Under the pieces are notes generated by a model. The model did not search any database, was not told the origin of the DNA, and worked only from the letters and a program-made list of their open reading frames with translations. Positions 1 through 6,784 of a stretch of DNA of 9,083 bases are shown here, one piece after another. The position numbers were made by a program, and so were the translations under genes. Numbering within the stretch: the stretch's first letter is position 1; every line of letters begins with the position of its first letter. The stretch is from Deltaproteobacteria bacterium (GTDB lineage: Bacteria; Desulfobacterota; Deferrimicrobia; Deferrimicrobiales; Deferrimicrobiaceae), in contig JANXPS010000058.1 of NCBI GenBank assembly GCA_025357175.1, forward strand, positions 1 through 9,083. Direction: 5' to 3'.

Positions 1-502
1 CGCCGTAGACGACGTATTTCATGGCCGCTTCGGTCGATTTCTTCTCGCCCTTGAGGTCGCCGGCGAGCAGGTAGGACGGGATCGACACCAGTTCGAACGC
101 GACATAGAGCATGACCAGGTCGGTCGCGGAAACCAGGCAGAACATCCCGAGGAGGACCGACACGAGGAACAGGTAGTACTCGGCTTGGCTGCGATCGCGA
201 AGGTCCTTGCTCTGGACCGACATCAGGATCACGAAGAGCGTGGTCAGCGACGTCAGTACCTTGAAGAAGGTGGCGAAGGCATCGGTCGCGACCATCCCCT
301 CGAATAGCCCCGACCCGTTTCCAGGCGGGCATGATGCCGCCAGGACAAGCGCCGCGCCCACGCCGACCAGCGACAGGATCGCGGCCGAGGAGGAGGTGCG
401 TTCCTTTCCGGCCACGTGGACGAGGACGAGCAGCAACGCCGTCGCCGTCAGCGCGAACTCCGGAAGGAAATGTTGAAGGGAGCCGAGGTTGTCGAGCACC
501 AT
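1..502 (-). CDS. nuoN: NADH-quinone oxidoreductase subunit N, N-terminal part (cut by window edge)
   Basis: NuoN is one of the three antiporter-like subunits of the complex I membrane arm and is thought to carry one proton channel. Only the first 167 residues are present; the frame is open at the left edge, so the gene continues outside. I translated it by hand because no stop lies in the window. Hydrophobic stretches lie near residues 16-31, 41-56, 82-96, 109-126 and 128-147. The segment around residues 132-146 (YVAFELVSIPSYLLA) is the family's conserved TM5 motif, and E137 corresponds to the proton-path glutamate of this family. The ATG follows the nuoM TAA with no bases between (TAAATG), which fixes the start and suggests translational coupling. 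A modest GGTGA Shine-Dalgarno lies 5 nt upstream, inside the end of nuoM. Identification is firm; the C-terminal two thirds cannot be judged. Confidence 0.95.
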   Translation of the reverse strand, partial: MVLDNLGSLQHFLPEFALTATALLLVLVHVAGKERTSSSAAILSLVGVGAALVLAASCPPGNGSGLFEGMVATDAFATFFKVLTSLTTLFVILMSVQSKDLRDRSQAEYYLFLVSVLLGMFCLVSATDLVMLYVAFELVSIPSYLLAGDLKGEKKSTEAAMKYVVYG

Positions 503-2044
503 TTACATCACCATTTTGACGACGTCGACCAGCTTCACCATTGACGCGTTCATGAGATTGAGGACCGGCATCGGGTAGCAGCCGAGAATCACCGCCACGA
601 TTGCGAGGGGAACCAGGGTGAAGAGCTCGCGCCCGTTGATCTCCTCGAGACCCGCGTATTTCGGGTTGAGGGGGCCGAGGAAGACGCGCTGGAGCGCCCA
701 GAGGTGATAGGCCGCTCCGATGATGATGCCGAAGGTGGATATGATGACCAGCGTCTTGAAACCGGAGAAGGCGGTGGCGAAGGCGCCCAGGAACACCATC
801 TGCTCGGCAAGGAAGCCGGGAAGGCCCGGAAGCCCGAGCGAGCCGAAGAAGGCGACGACCACGAAGAAGGTATAGACGGGGACGACCGCTGCGATGCCGC
901 CGAAGCCGTCGATCTGGCGATGATGCGCCCGGTCGTAGACCACGCCGACCAGGAGGAACAGCATGGAGGTGATGATGCCGTGCGCGAACATCTGGAACGA
1001 AGCGCCGACCATGCCCACCGGGGTGAGGGCAGCCATGCCCAGAAGGCAGAAGCCCATGTGGCTGACCGAGGAGTATGCGACCATCTTCTTGAGGTCGGAC
1101 TGCGCCAGGGCGCACATCGCGCCATAGACGATATTGACCACGCCGAGCGCTGCCATCGGATAGACGAAGTATCGCGTGACGTCGGGGAAGATCGGGAACA
1201 GGATCCGCATCATGCCGTAGGTGCCCATCTTCAGCAGGATGCCTGCCAGGATGACCGAGATCGCCGTGGGCGCTTCGACGTGGGCATCGGGCAACCAGGT
1301 GTGGAAAGGAAAGAGCGGCACCTTGATCGCGAAGCCGATGAACAGGCCGAGGAACATGAGGATGCGGACGTCGAAGTGCTTGAGGATTCCGGTGTGCGTC
1401 GACTGGTTCATGAACGTCAGCAGGTTGAAGCAATGCTGGCCGGTGACCGGATCGGCGGTGTTGAAGTAGAGCGCGAGCAGCGCGACCAGCATGAGCAGGG
1501 AGCCTGCCAGCGTGTAGAGGAAGAACTTGATGGCCGCGTATTCCTTGCGGGGGCCGCCCCAGATACCGATCAGGAAGTACATCGGCAGCAGCATGAGTTC
1601 CCAGAAGACGTAGAAGAGGAAAAAGTCGAGCGAGGCGAAGGTGCCCATCATGCCCGTCTCAAGCAGCAGGAAGAGCGCCATGTAGCCCTTGAGCTGCTTC
1701 TCGATCCCGAAGGAGGCGATGACCGCCAGGAAAGAGATCAGCGAGGTCAGCATGAGCATCGGGATCGAGATGCCGTCGGCGCCGAGGTAGTAATCGACGT
1801 TGATCGACGGGATCCAGACATAGTGCTCGACGAACTGGAACCCGCTCGCCAGGTTGACCCCGGCGAGCGTCCTGTCGTAAGCGCCCCAGAGCTTCACCGC
1901 AAGAAGAAGCGGGAAGATCGTCGTCACGACGGCCATGGTCTTGACGACCTTGTCGTTCCCCTTGGGCACCATGAGGATCAGCGCCGCTCCGATCAGGGGG
2001 ATGAACGTCATCAGACTGAGAATGTGATTGTCGATCAAAGCCAC
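503..2044 (-). CDS. nuoM: NADH-quinone oxidoreductase subunit M
   Basis: NuoM is an antiporter-like proton-channel subunit of complex I in the cytoplasmic membrane. At 513 residues it is of normal family length, and about 14 hydrophobic helices are visible. Conserved charged residues expected along the proton path are present: E149 in FWELMLLP (TM5), K241 in AIKVPLFPFHTWLPDAH (TM7), K272 in LLKMGTYGMMR (TM8), H355 in the QMFAHG helix, and E414 in GFLAEQ (TM12). The start is GTG at 2042-2044, chosen because a strong GGAGG lies 9 nt upstream and the protein begins with the usual hydrophobic helix. It follows nuoL by 20 nt and abuts nuoN. No truncation or frameshift is seen. Confidence 0.97.
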   Translation of the reverse strand: MALIDNHILSLMTFIPLIGAALILMVPKGNDKVVKTMAVVTTIFPLLLAVKLWGAYDRTLAGVNLASGFQFVEHYVWIPSINVDYYLGADGISIPMLMLTSLISFLAVIASFGIEKQLKGYMALFLLLETGMMGTFASLDFFLFYVFWELMLLPMYFLIGIWGGPRKEYAAIKFFLYTLAGSLLMLVALLALYFNTADPVTGQHCFNLLTFMNQSTHTGILKHFDVRILMFLGLFIGFAIKVPLFPFHTWLPDAHVEAPTAISVILAGILLKMGTYGMMRILFPIFPDVTRYFVYPMAALGVVNIVYGAMCALAQSDLKKMVAYSSVSHMGFCLLGMAALTPVGMVGASFQMFAHGIITSMLFLLVGVVYDRAHHRQIDGFGGIAAVVPVYTFFVVVAFFGSLGLPGLPGFLAEQMVFLGAFATAFSGFKTLVIISTFGIIIGAAYHLWALQRVFLGPLNPKYAGLEEINGRELFTLVPLAIVAVILGCYPMPVLNLMNASMVKLVDVVKMVM

Positions 2045-2053
2045 GGAATTCTA

Positions 2054-2058
2054 CCTCC
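2054..2058 (-). promoter_or_regulatory. Shine-Dalgarno of nuoM
   Basis: GGAGG (reading GGAGGTAGAATTCC then GTG) lies 9 nt before the GTG start of nuoM, in the 20-nt gap after the nuoL TAG. It decides in favour of the GTG start. Confidence 0.8.
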
Positions 2059-2064
2059 GATTCG

Positions 2065-4257
2065 CTAAAAAGCTTTTAGTAGGAAGAGAACCACGACGCC
2101 GCCCACGAGCACGAACGCGTAGTGGTAAACCTTGCCGGTCTGGATCCGGCGGAGCACGGTGCCCCCGCCGATGGTGGCGTTGGCGACGGCGTTGACTGCC
2201 CCGTCGACCACCAGGTTGTCGAAGCGGCCGACGAACATGCACGCCCACTTGTTGACGGTCGCGACCAGGTTGACGGCGCCGTCGACCACGTTGGAGTCGA
2301 ACCAGGCCATCATGCGCGCCGCCCACATGGTGAAGGCGATGATGGTCATGCCGTAAAGTTCGTCGAAGTACCACTTGTTGGCGAGGAAGGTATGGACGGG
2401 CAGGCATGCCGCCTTGACCGTGGCCGGGTTGATCCACCCCAGGATGTAGACGACGACGGCCAGCAGGATGCCGGTGCCGGCAACGGCAAGCGACATGTAC
2501 ATCGCGATCCCGTGCGCTTGGTGCGTCACATGCGCGACATGTTCGGCGTGCTCTTTTTCCTCGGCCGACAGCCCAGCGGTTTCGGGAGCGCCGTGAACGG
2601 CGGCCGGAGCCGAGCCGTGCTCCGCGGGAGCAACCGCAGCGTGTTCGGCCGGCGAGGCCATCGCATGTTCGACCGGGGCGGCGGCATGCTCGGCACCTGC
2701 GGCCGCCGGAGCCGCCTCGTGCTTCGGAGCCGATCCATGGCCTTCACCCGCGGGGAGGACCACCGCGCTCTTTGGCTTCACGATCAGCGTCTTGAACCAG
2801 TTGTTGTGCTCGAACGGGAAAGCGAACGAAAGCAGCGCGAGCACGATCAGCGGGAACGCCATGGTGAAAGGCGACTCGTGCGCATGGTCGAACTTGTGGT
2901 GATCGCGGGCGTGGCCGAAGAAGGTCACGAACACGAGGCGGAACATGTAGAAGGCGGTCAGGCCCGCGGTGAACATCGGGACGATGAACAGCGCGTAGTG
3001 CTTGGGATTGAGCATCGCGAAAGCCAGAGCGTCGCCCAGGATCATGTCCTTGCTGAAGAAGCCGGAGAAGAAGGGGACGCCCGCGATGGCGAGCGTACCG
3101 ATAAGGAAGGTGACGAAAGTGATCGGCATCTTCTTGCGCAGCTCGCCCATGTCGAAGATGTCCTGGCTGTGGACCGCGTGGATCACCGAGCCCGAACCGA
3201 GGAACATGCACGCCTTGAAGCCGGCGTGGGTGACGAGGTGCGCAAGGCCTGCCGTATACCCGCCGACGCCCAGTCCGCAGACCATGAAGCCGAGCTGGGA
3301 AACGGTCGAATAGGCGAGAATCTTCTTGATGTCGTTTTGCGCGAGGGCGATCGTCGCGGCGATGAACAGCGTGATCGTCCCGGTGTAGGCGATGACGAGA
3401 AGCGCGTCGGGCGTGAAGACGGGGTACATGCGGCCGACGAGGTAGACGCCGGCGGCAACCATGGTGGCGGCGTGGATCAGCGCGGAAACGGGCGTGGGGC
3501 CTTCCATCGCGTCGGGCAGCCAGATGTGGAGCGGGAACTGCGCCGACTTGCCGACCGCGCCGCAGAACAGGCCGACGCCGGCCATCGTGAGCATGGTGCC
3601 GGTCAGCTTGCCCGCGCCGACGGCCGCGAAGATCTCGTCGAAGCCGAAGACGCCGGTGGTTGCGAACAGGATCAGGATGCCGGCCAGGAAGCCGAAGTCG
3701 CCGACGCGGTTGGTGATGAACGCCTTCTTGCTGGCGTCGGCCGCCGACTTCTTCTCGAACCAGAAACCGATCAGCAGGTAGGACGAAAGACCGACAAGCT
3801 CCCAGAAGATGAACAGGAAGAAGACGCTCTCGGAAAGAACCAGCCCCAGCATCGAGAAGGAGAAGATCGAAAGATAGGCGAAGAAGCGGTTGTACTTGGG
3901 ATCGCCATGCATGTAGCCGACGGAGAACAGGTGGACGAGCGAGGAAACCAGCGTGACGACGACGAGCATGATAGCCGTGATGTTGTCGACCAGGATGCCG
4001 ATGTTGACGTGGAACCGGTCCTGGATGGTCAGCCACGGATAAGTCACATGATAGCTGAAGTTCGGGTTGAAGCCCTGGACGATGACTTCGTAGAAGATGC
4101 CGATCGCCATCACCAGCGCGGTGACGATGGTGAGGAGCGAAACCCAGTCACCCTTGCGCGGCAGCCGCTTGCCGACGAAAATGTTGATGAAAAACGACGA
4201 CAACGGCAACAACGGGATGATATAGGCGTATTTCAGAAAGAAGTTGGTTTCGTTCAA
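2065..4257 (-). CDS. nuoL: NADH-quinone oxidoreductase subunit L with His-rich insert
   Basis: NuoL is the distal antiporter-like subunit of complex I, with a proton channel and the long lateral helix that braces the membrane arm. At 730 residues it is about 117 longer than E. coli NuoL (613). Key family residues are present: E153 in FWELVGLSSYLLIGFW, K237 in GKSAQFPLHIWLPDAMEGPT, H262 in LIHAATMVAAG, the D309-K311-K312 stretch before AYSTVSQLGF, and K403-D404 in GFFSKDMIL. Residues 498-586 are a hydrophilic Ala/His/Pro/Glu-rich insert between late membrane helices. The C-terminal region (about 620-730) holds the lateral-helix segment, including an FDxxVVDGAVN motif that occurs twice. The start is TTG at 4255-4257: GAGGG lies 7 nt upstream, and the next in-frame Met is around residue 50, inside a membrane segment. 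It lies 32 nt after nuoK and 20 nt before nuoM. Confidence 0.96.
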   Translation of the reverse strand: MNETNFFLKYAYIIPLLPLSSFFINIFVGKRLPRKGDWVSLLTIVTALVMAIGIFYEVIVQGFNPNFSYHVTYPWLTIQDRFHVNIGILVDNITAIMLVVVTLVSSLVHLFSVGYMHGDPKYNRFFAYLSIFSFSMLGLVLSESVFFLFIFWELVGLSSYLLIGFWFEKKSAADASKKAFITNRVGDFGFLAGILILFATTGVFGFDEIFAAVGAGKLTGTMLTMAGVGLFCGAVGKSAQFPLHIWLPDAMEGPTPVSALIHAATMVAAGVYLVGRMYPVFTPDALLVIAYTGTITLFIAATIALAQNDIKKILAYSTVSQLGFMVCGLGVGGYTAGLAHLVTHAGFKACMFLGSGSVIHAVHSQDIFDMGELRKKMPITFVTFLIGTLAIAGVPFFSGFFSKDMILGDALAFAMLNPKHYALFIVPMFTAGLTAFYMFRLVFVTFFGHARDHHKFDHAHESPFTMAFPLIVLALLSFAFPFEHNNWFKTLIVKPKSAVVLPAGEGHGSAPKHEAAPAAAGAEHAAAPVEHAMASPAEHAAVAPAEHGSAPAAVHGAPETAGLSAEEKEHAEHVAHVTHQAHGIAMYMSLAVAGTGILLAVVVYILGWINPATVKAACLPVHTFLANKWYFDELYGMTIIAFTMWAARMMAWFDSNVVDGAVNLVATVNKWACMFVGRFDNLVVDGAVNAVANATIGGGTVLRRIQTGKVYHYAFVLVGGVVVLFLLKAF
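2188..2301 (-). repeat. Internal duplication in NuoL C-terminus (FDxxVVDGAVN twice)
   Basis: NuoL residues 653-665 (FDSNVVDGAVNLV) and 679-691 (FDNLVVDGAVNAV) are near-identical and offset by 26 residues. The DNA copies are also similar. This is in the membrane-proximal region of the lateral-helix segment. It may be a family feature of some long NuoL proteins rather than a recent event. Confidence 0.7.
2512..2550 (-). other. His-every-third-residue segment of NuoL insert
   Basis: NuoL residues 570-582 read HAEHVAHVTHQAH, placing histidine at 570, 573, 576, 579 and 582. The segment sits just before a hydrophobic helix (about 584-607), so it would lie near the membrane surface. Metal or proton binding is possible but is inference only. 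Confidence 0.7.
2575..2691 (-). repeat. Degenerate tandem octad repeat in NuoL (EHAxAxPA type)
   Basis: NuoL residues 523-561 consist of a 7-residue unit followed by four 8-residue units: EHAAAPV, EHAMASPA, EHAAVAPA, EHGSAPAA and VHGAPETA. Histidines at 531, 539, 547 and 555 are exactly eight apart (24 nt in the DNA). The segment is low-complexity, soluble and probably extended. It lies inside the larger insert at 2500-2766. Confidence 0.75.
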
Positions 4258-4264
4258 CAGAGCA

Positions 4265-4269
4265 CCCTC
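4265..4269 (-). promoter_or_regulatory. Shine-Dalgarno of nuoL
   Basis: GAGGG (in AAGAGGGTGCTCTG before TTG) lies 7 nt upstream of the TTG start of nuoL, in the 32-nt gap after nuoK. It supports the rare TTG initiation codon. Confidence 0.7.
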
Positions 4270-4289
4270 TTGAGTAAGCTGTCGCTGCG

Positions 4290-4592
4290 TCAGTTCTTGA
4301 GCGAATCGGCTGTGTCGACTTCGACCGAGCCGGCCGTTGCGAACAACCGCAGGAAGATCGAAAGCGCGACGGCGGCTTCGGCCGCGGCGATGACGATCAC
4401 GAAAACGGCGAAGATCTGGCCGCCCATCACCTTGCCCAGATAGTGGGAGAAGGCGACGAAGTTGATGTTGGCGGCGTTGAGGATCAGTTCGACGCCCATG
4501 AGCAGGGCAACGCCGTTGCGCCGGGTCATGATCGTGTAGAGCCCGCAGCAGAAGAGCGCTGCGCTGACGACGAGGAATTTGTCGAGAGACAT
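4290..4592 (-). CDS. nuoK: NADH-quinone oxidoreductase subunit K
   Basis: NuoK is a small membrane subunit of complex I that forms part of the central charged axis next to NuoJ and NuoN. It has 100 residues, the normal size, with three hydrophobic helices (about 5-22, 28-48 and 58-84). The two conserved membrane glutamates are visible: E35 in LLMGVELILNAANINF and E72 in AAAEAAVALSIFLRL, matching E36 and E72 of E. coli NuoK. The ATG overlaps the nuoJ stop by one base (TAATG), and GGAGGAAGG lies about 6-10 nt upstream inside the end of nuoJ. The same frame stays open well upstream, but that part is out-of-frame nuoJ/nuoI sequence and is not coding. Confidence 0.96.
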   Translation of the reverse strand: MSLDKFLVVSAALFCCGLYTIMTRRNGVALLMGVELILNAANINFVAFSHYLGKVMGGQIFAVFVIVIAAAEAAVALSIFLRLFATAGSVEVDTADSLKN

Positions 4593-5119
4593 TACTGGCC
4601 TTCCTCCATATCGGGCTTCAAGGCCGCCTTGGCCGACTCGGGGCGCGAAAGAAGCGCGGCGCCGATGAGGGCGGCGAGCAGCAGCACCGAGACGACTTCG
4701 AACGGAAGCAGATACTTGGTCATGAGCAACCGGCCGAGGACGGCGGTCGTGGGAGCGTACTCGACGTTCGTCTTGACGGCCCATTCCGTGGTGACCGCCG
4801 CGTTCGACATCAGGCCGAACAGCGCGATGCAGACGATGGCCGAAGGGACGCGCATGTGCGTCGGGTTGGACAGTTTGGCGTCGGAAATCCGGTTGGACAG
4901 GAACACGGCGAACAGGATCAGGACGAGGATGCCGCCCACATAGACGAGCATCTGGGTCGCCGCGAGGAAGTCGGCGGAAGCGAGGACGTAGAGGCCGGCG
5001 ACGCCCATGAACGTGAAGAGCAACCCGACGGCCGAGTAGATGACGCTGGAATTGCCCGCCACGATGAGAGCGGAAACGACGGTCAGGATCGACAAGAGGA
5101 CGAATACGAGATCGGCCAT
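4592..5119 (-). CDS. nuoJ: NADH-quinone oxidoreductase subunit J
   Basis: NuoJ is a membrane subunit of complex I. Its third helix changes shape during turnover and links quinone chemistry to the proton channels. It has 175 residues and five hydrophobic helices. The conserved TM3 segment at residues 57-73 (MLVYVGGILVLILFAVF) contains Y60 and the glycines of the family's pi-bulge region. The start ATG overlaps the nuoI TGA by one base (TGATG), and GGAG lies 8 nt upstream. The end overlaps nuoK by one base, so I, J and K look translationally coupled. The frame is open further upstream, but that portion is out-of-frame nuoI sequence and is excluded. Confidence 0.95.
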   Translation of the reverse strand: MADLVFVLLSILTVVSALIVAGNSSVIYSAVGLLFTFMGVAGLYVLASADFLAATQMLVYVGGILVLILFAVFLSNRISDAKLSNPTHMRVPSAIVCIALFGLMSNAAVTTEWAVKTNVEYAPTTAVLGRLLMTKYLLPFEVVSVLLLAALIGAALLSRPESAKAALKPDMEEGQ

Positions 5120-5664
5120 CACTTTTTCTCCGGTTCCGCGGCAGGCGCGGCGGGCTTCGGCTGGCTCTCGGCCAGCTTTGCTTCCTCGGCCGCCTTCGCC
5201 GCCGCCTCGGCCACTTGGCGAGCCACGCGCTGCCGGATGACCTCGGCATCTTCGTGGATGAAGTGGAGCACCATCTCGTCGCGGGCCACCATGGATTTTT
5301 CGAAGCCGCCGGTGTGCGTCAGCGACTTGGGCGGGCAGACCTCGACGCAGAGTCCGCAGTACATGCATCGGCCGATGTTGACGTCGTAGGAAACGAGCAC
5401 CATCTTCTTGTCGGCGCCCCGGACCGCTTCGAGCGAGATGCAATCGACCGGGCAGATCTTGACGCACATGTTGCAGGAGATGCAGGTCTTGACATCGTTG
5501 GCCAGGAAACCGCGGAAGCGCTCGAAGACGGGACCGCGCTGCTCGGGATACTGGATCGTGACCTCTTCCTTGACGTCGATCCCGTAGCGCGCGGTGATGC
5601 GCATGCCCTTGGCCGTGGTGGTCACGGCCTCCCAGATGTCGTTGATGTACGATTTCAGGCTCAT
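5119..5664 (-). CDS. nuoI: NADH-quinone oxidoreductase subunit I, 2x[4Fe-4S] ferredoxin-type
   Basis: NuoI carries clusters N6a and N6b, which pass electrons to cluster N2 in NuoB. It has 181 residues. The N-terminal amphipathic part (GMRITARYGIDVKEEVTIQYPEQ region, 20-42) is typical. The first cluster motif is C61-x2-C64-x2-C67-x3-C71-P, the second is C100-x2-C103-x2-C106-x3-C110-P, and an extra cysteine lies at 75. All eight ligands are intact. Residues about 146-181 form an Ala/Glu/Lys-rich, then Pro/Ala-rich, hydrophilic tail that is probably helical then disordered. The gene starts 7 nt after nuoH with only a weak Shine-Dalgarno (GGATGAG) and overlaps nuoJ by one base. In this operon it may be close to the site of electron entry, because no NuoEFG is encoded alongside it. 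Confidence 0.97.
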   Translation of the reverse strand: MSLKSYINDIWEAVTTTAKGMRITARYGIDVKEEVTIQYPEQRGPVFERFRGFLANDVKTCISCNMCVKICPVDCISLEAVRGADKKMVLVSYDVNIGRCMYCGLCVEVCPPKSLTHTGGFEKSMVARDEMVLHFIHEDAEVIRQRVARQVAEAAAKAAEEAKLAESQPKPAAPAAEPEKK

Positions 5665-5671
5665 GTTTGGC

Positions 5672-6784
5672 TCATCCGAAGATCGAGGCGATCATCTGCG
5701 GGATGCCCTTGCCCTTGAATACGAGCACCCACAGGGAAACGCCCAGGAAGTTGAAGAACGTCAGCGGAACCATGTATTTCCAGGACATGCGCATCAACTG
5801 GTCGACTCGGAGGCGGGGCAGCGTCCAGCGGATCCAGATGATGACGCAGACCAGCGCGAGCGCCTTGGCCATGAACACGCCCAAAGACAACAGGTTTGCC
5901 CAGACCGGCGGCAGCGACGCCGCATTGAAGAACGGGATCTGCCAGCCGCCCAGGAAGCAGGCGGTCGCCAACGCGGAGACGACGAAGACGTCGGCGTATT
6001 CGGCCATGAAGAAGAATCCGAAGCGGATGCCGGAATATTCGGTGTTGTAGCCGGAGACCAGTTCGGACTCGGCCTCTGGGATGTCGAAAGGCGTGCGGTT
6101 GGTCTCGGCCAGCGCCGCGACCATATATAGGAAGAAGGAGAAGAAACTGAACGGGTTGTGAAACAGATTCCAGCCGAAGATGCCGAGCAGGCCGCCCTGC
6201 GACCGGATGATGTCCTGCGTGGACAGCGACCCGGCGATGAGCACCGCGGGGATCAGCGCCATGCCGACCGGAATTTCGTAGGAGACGATCTGGGCCGCCG
6301 CGCGCATGCCGCCCAGCATCGACCACTTGTTGTTGGAGGCCCATCCGGCGAGCAGGACGCCGATGGAGACCAGCGATGTGACCGCCATCACGTAGTAGAT
6401 TCCGATGTTGAGGTCGGCCGCGATCAGCGAGAAGCCGAACGGGACGACGACGAAGGCGGCGAACGACCCCGTGAAGATCAGGTAGGGCGCCATCCGGAAC
6501 AGGTGGTTGTCGGCGGCGGTCGGGATGATGTCTTCCTTGAGGATCAGCTTGATGCCGTCGGCAAGGAACTGGAGCAGCCCGATGGGACCGACCCGGTTGG
6601 GCCCGATCCGGCCCTGGATGTCGGCGGCGATCTTCCGCTCGAGGTAGGTGCCGAAGCCGGCGAAAACCATCGCGAACTGGAGGATGATGAATGCGACGAT
6701 CCCGATGAGCAGGAGCGTCACCGCCCAAGGGGCCACGGCGAGCGCGGGCACCTTCTGGATGATGAGTGCGGTGAGCTGTTCCAT
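5672..6784 (-). CDS. nuoH: NADH-quinone oxidoreductase subunit H
   Basis: NuoH anchors the peripheral arm to the membrane arm and forms much of the quinone channel. It has 370 residues with about eight hydrophobic helices. Family motifs are strong: YLERKIAADIQGRIGPNRVGP at about 47-67, the DGIKLILKEDIIP loop at 76-88, the long acidic loop AETNRTPFDIPEAE at 226-239 followed by SELVSGYNTEYSG, and PRLRVDQLMRMSWK near 323-336. The ATG follows the nuoD TAA with no intervening base, and a GGAG lies about 12 nt upstream within nuoD. In 14-gene nuo operons nuoE, nuoF and nuoG would lie between nuoD and this gene; here there is no room for them. Confidence 0.97.
   Translation of the reverse strand: MEQLTALIIQKVPALAVAPWAVTLLLIGIVAFIILQFAMVFAGFGTYLERKIAADIQGRIGPNRVGPIGLLQFLADGIKLILKEDIIPTAADNHLFRMAPYLIFTGSFAAFVVVPFGFSLIAADLNIGIYYVMAVTSLVSIGVLLAGWASNNKWSMLGGMRAAAQIVSYEIPVGMALIPAVLIAGSLSTQDIIRSQGGLLGIFGWNLFHNPFSFFSFFLYMVAALAETNRTPFDIPEAESELVSGYNTEYSGIRFGFFFMAEYADVFVVSALATACFLGGWQIPFFNAASLPPVWANLLSLGVFMAKALALVCVIIWIRWTLPRLRVDQLMRMSWKYMVPLTFFNFLGVSLWVLVFKGKGIPQMIASIFG

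Noticed and set aside
704..2068. Plus-strand open frame of 454 codons opposite nuoM
   Set aside because: Highly charged antisense shadow of nuoM without any family motif.
2744..4036. Minus-strand open frame of 430 codons inside nuoL
   Set aside because: Arg/Pro/His-rich out-of-frame reading of nuoL; a shadow of GC-rich codons.
2122..4443. Plus-strand open frame of 773 codons opposite nuoL
   Set aside because: It is antisense to a clear nuoL and rich in Asp/Glu/Arg/His/Gly, as expected from the complement of GC-rich third-position-biased membrane-protein codons. No recognisable domain.
4592..5467. Longer upstream start for nuoJ giving a 291-residue protein
   Set aside because: The extra N-terminus is out-of-frame nuoI sequence, Arg-rich and unlike NuoJ. 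The ATG at 5119 has GGAG upstream and gives normal NuoJ length.
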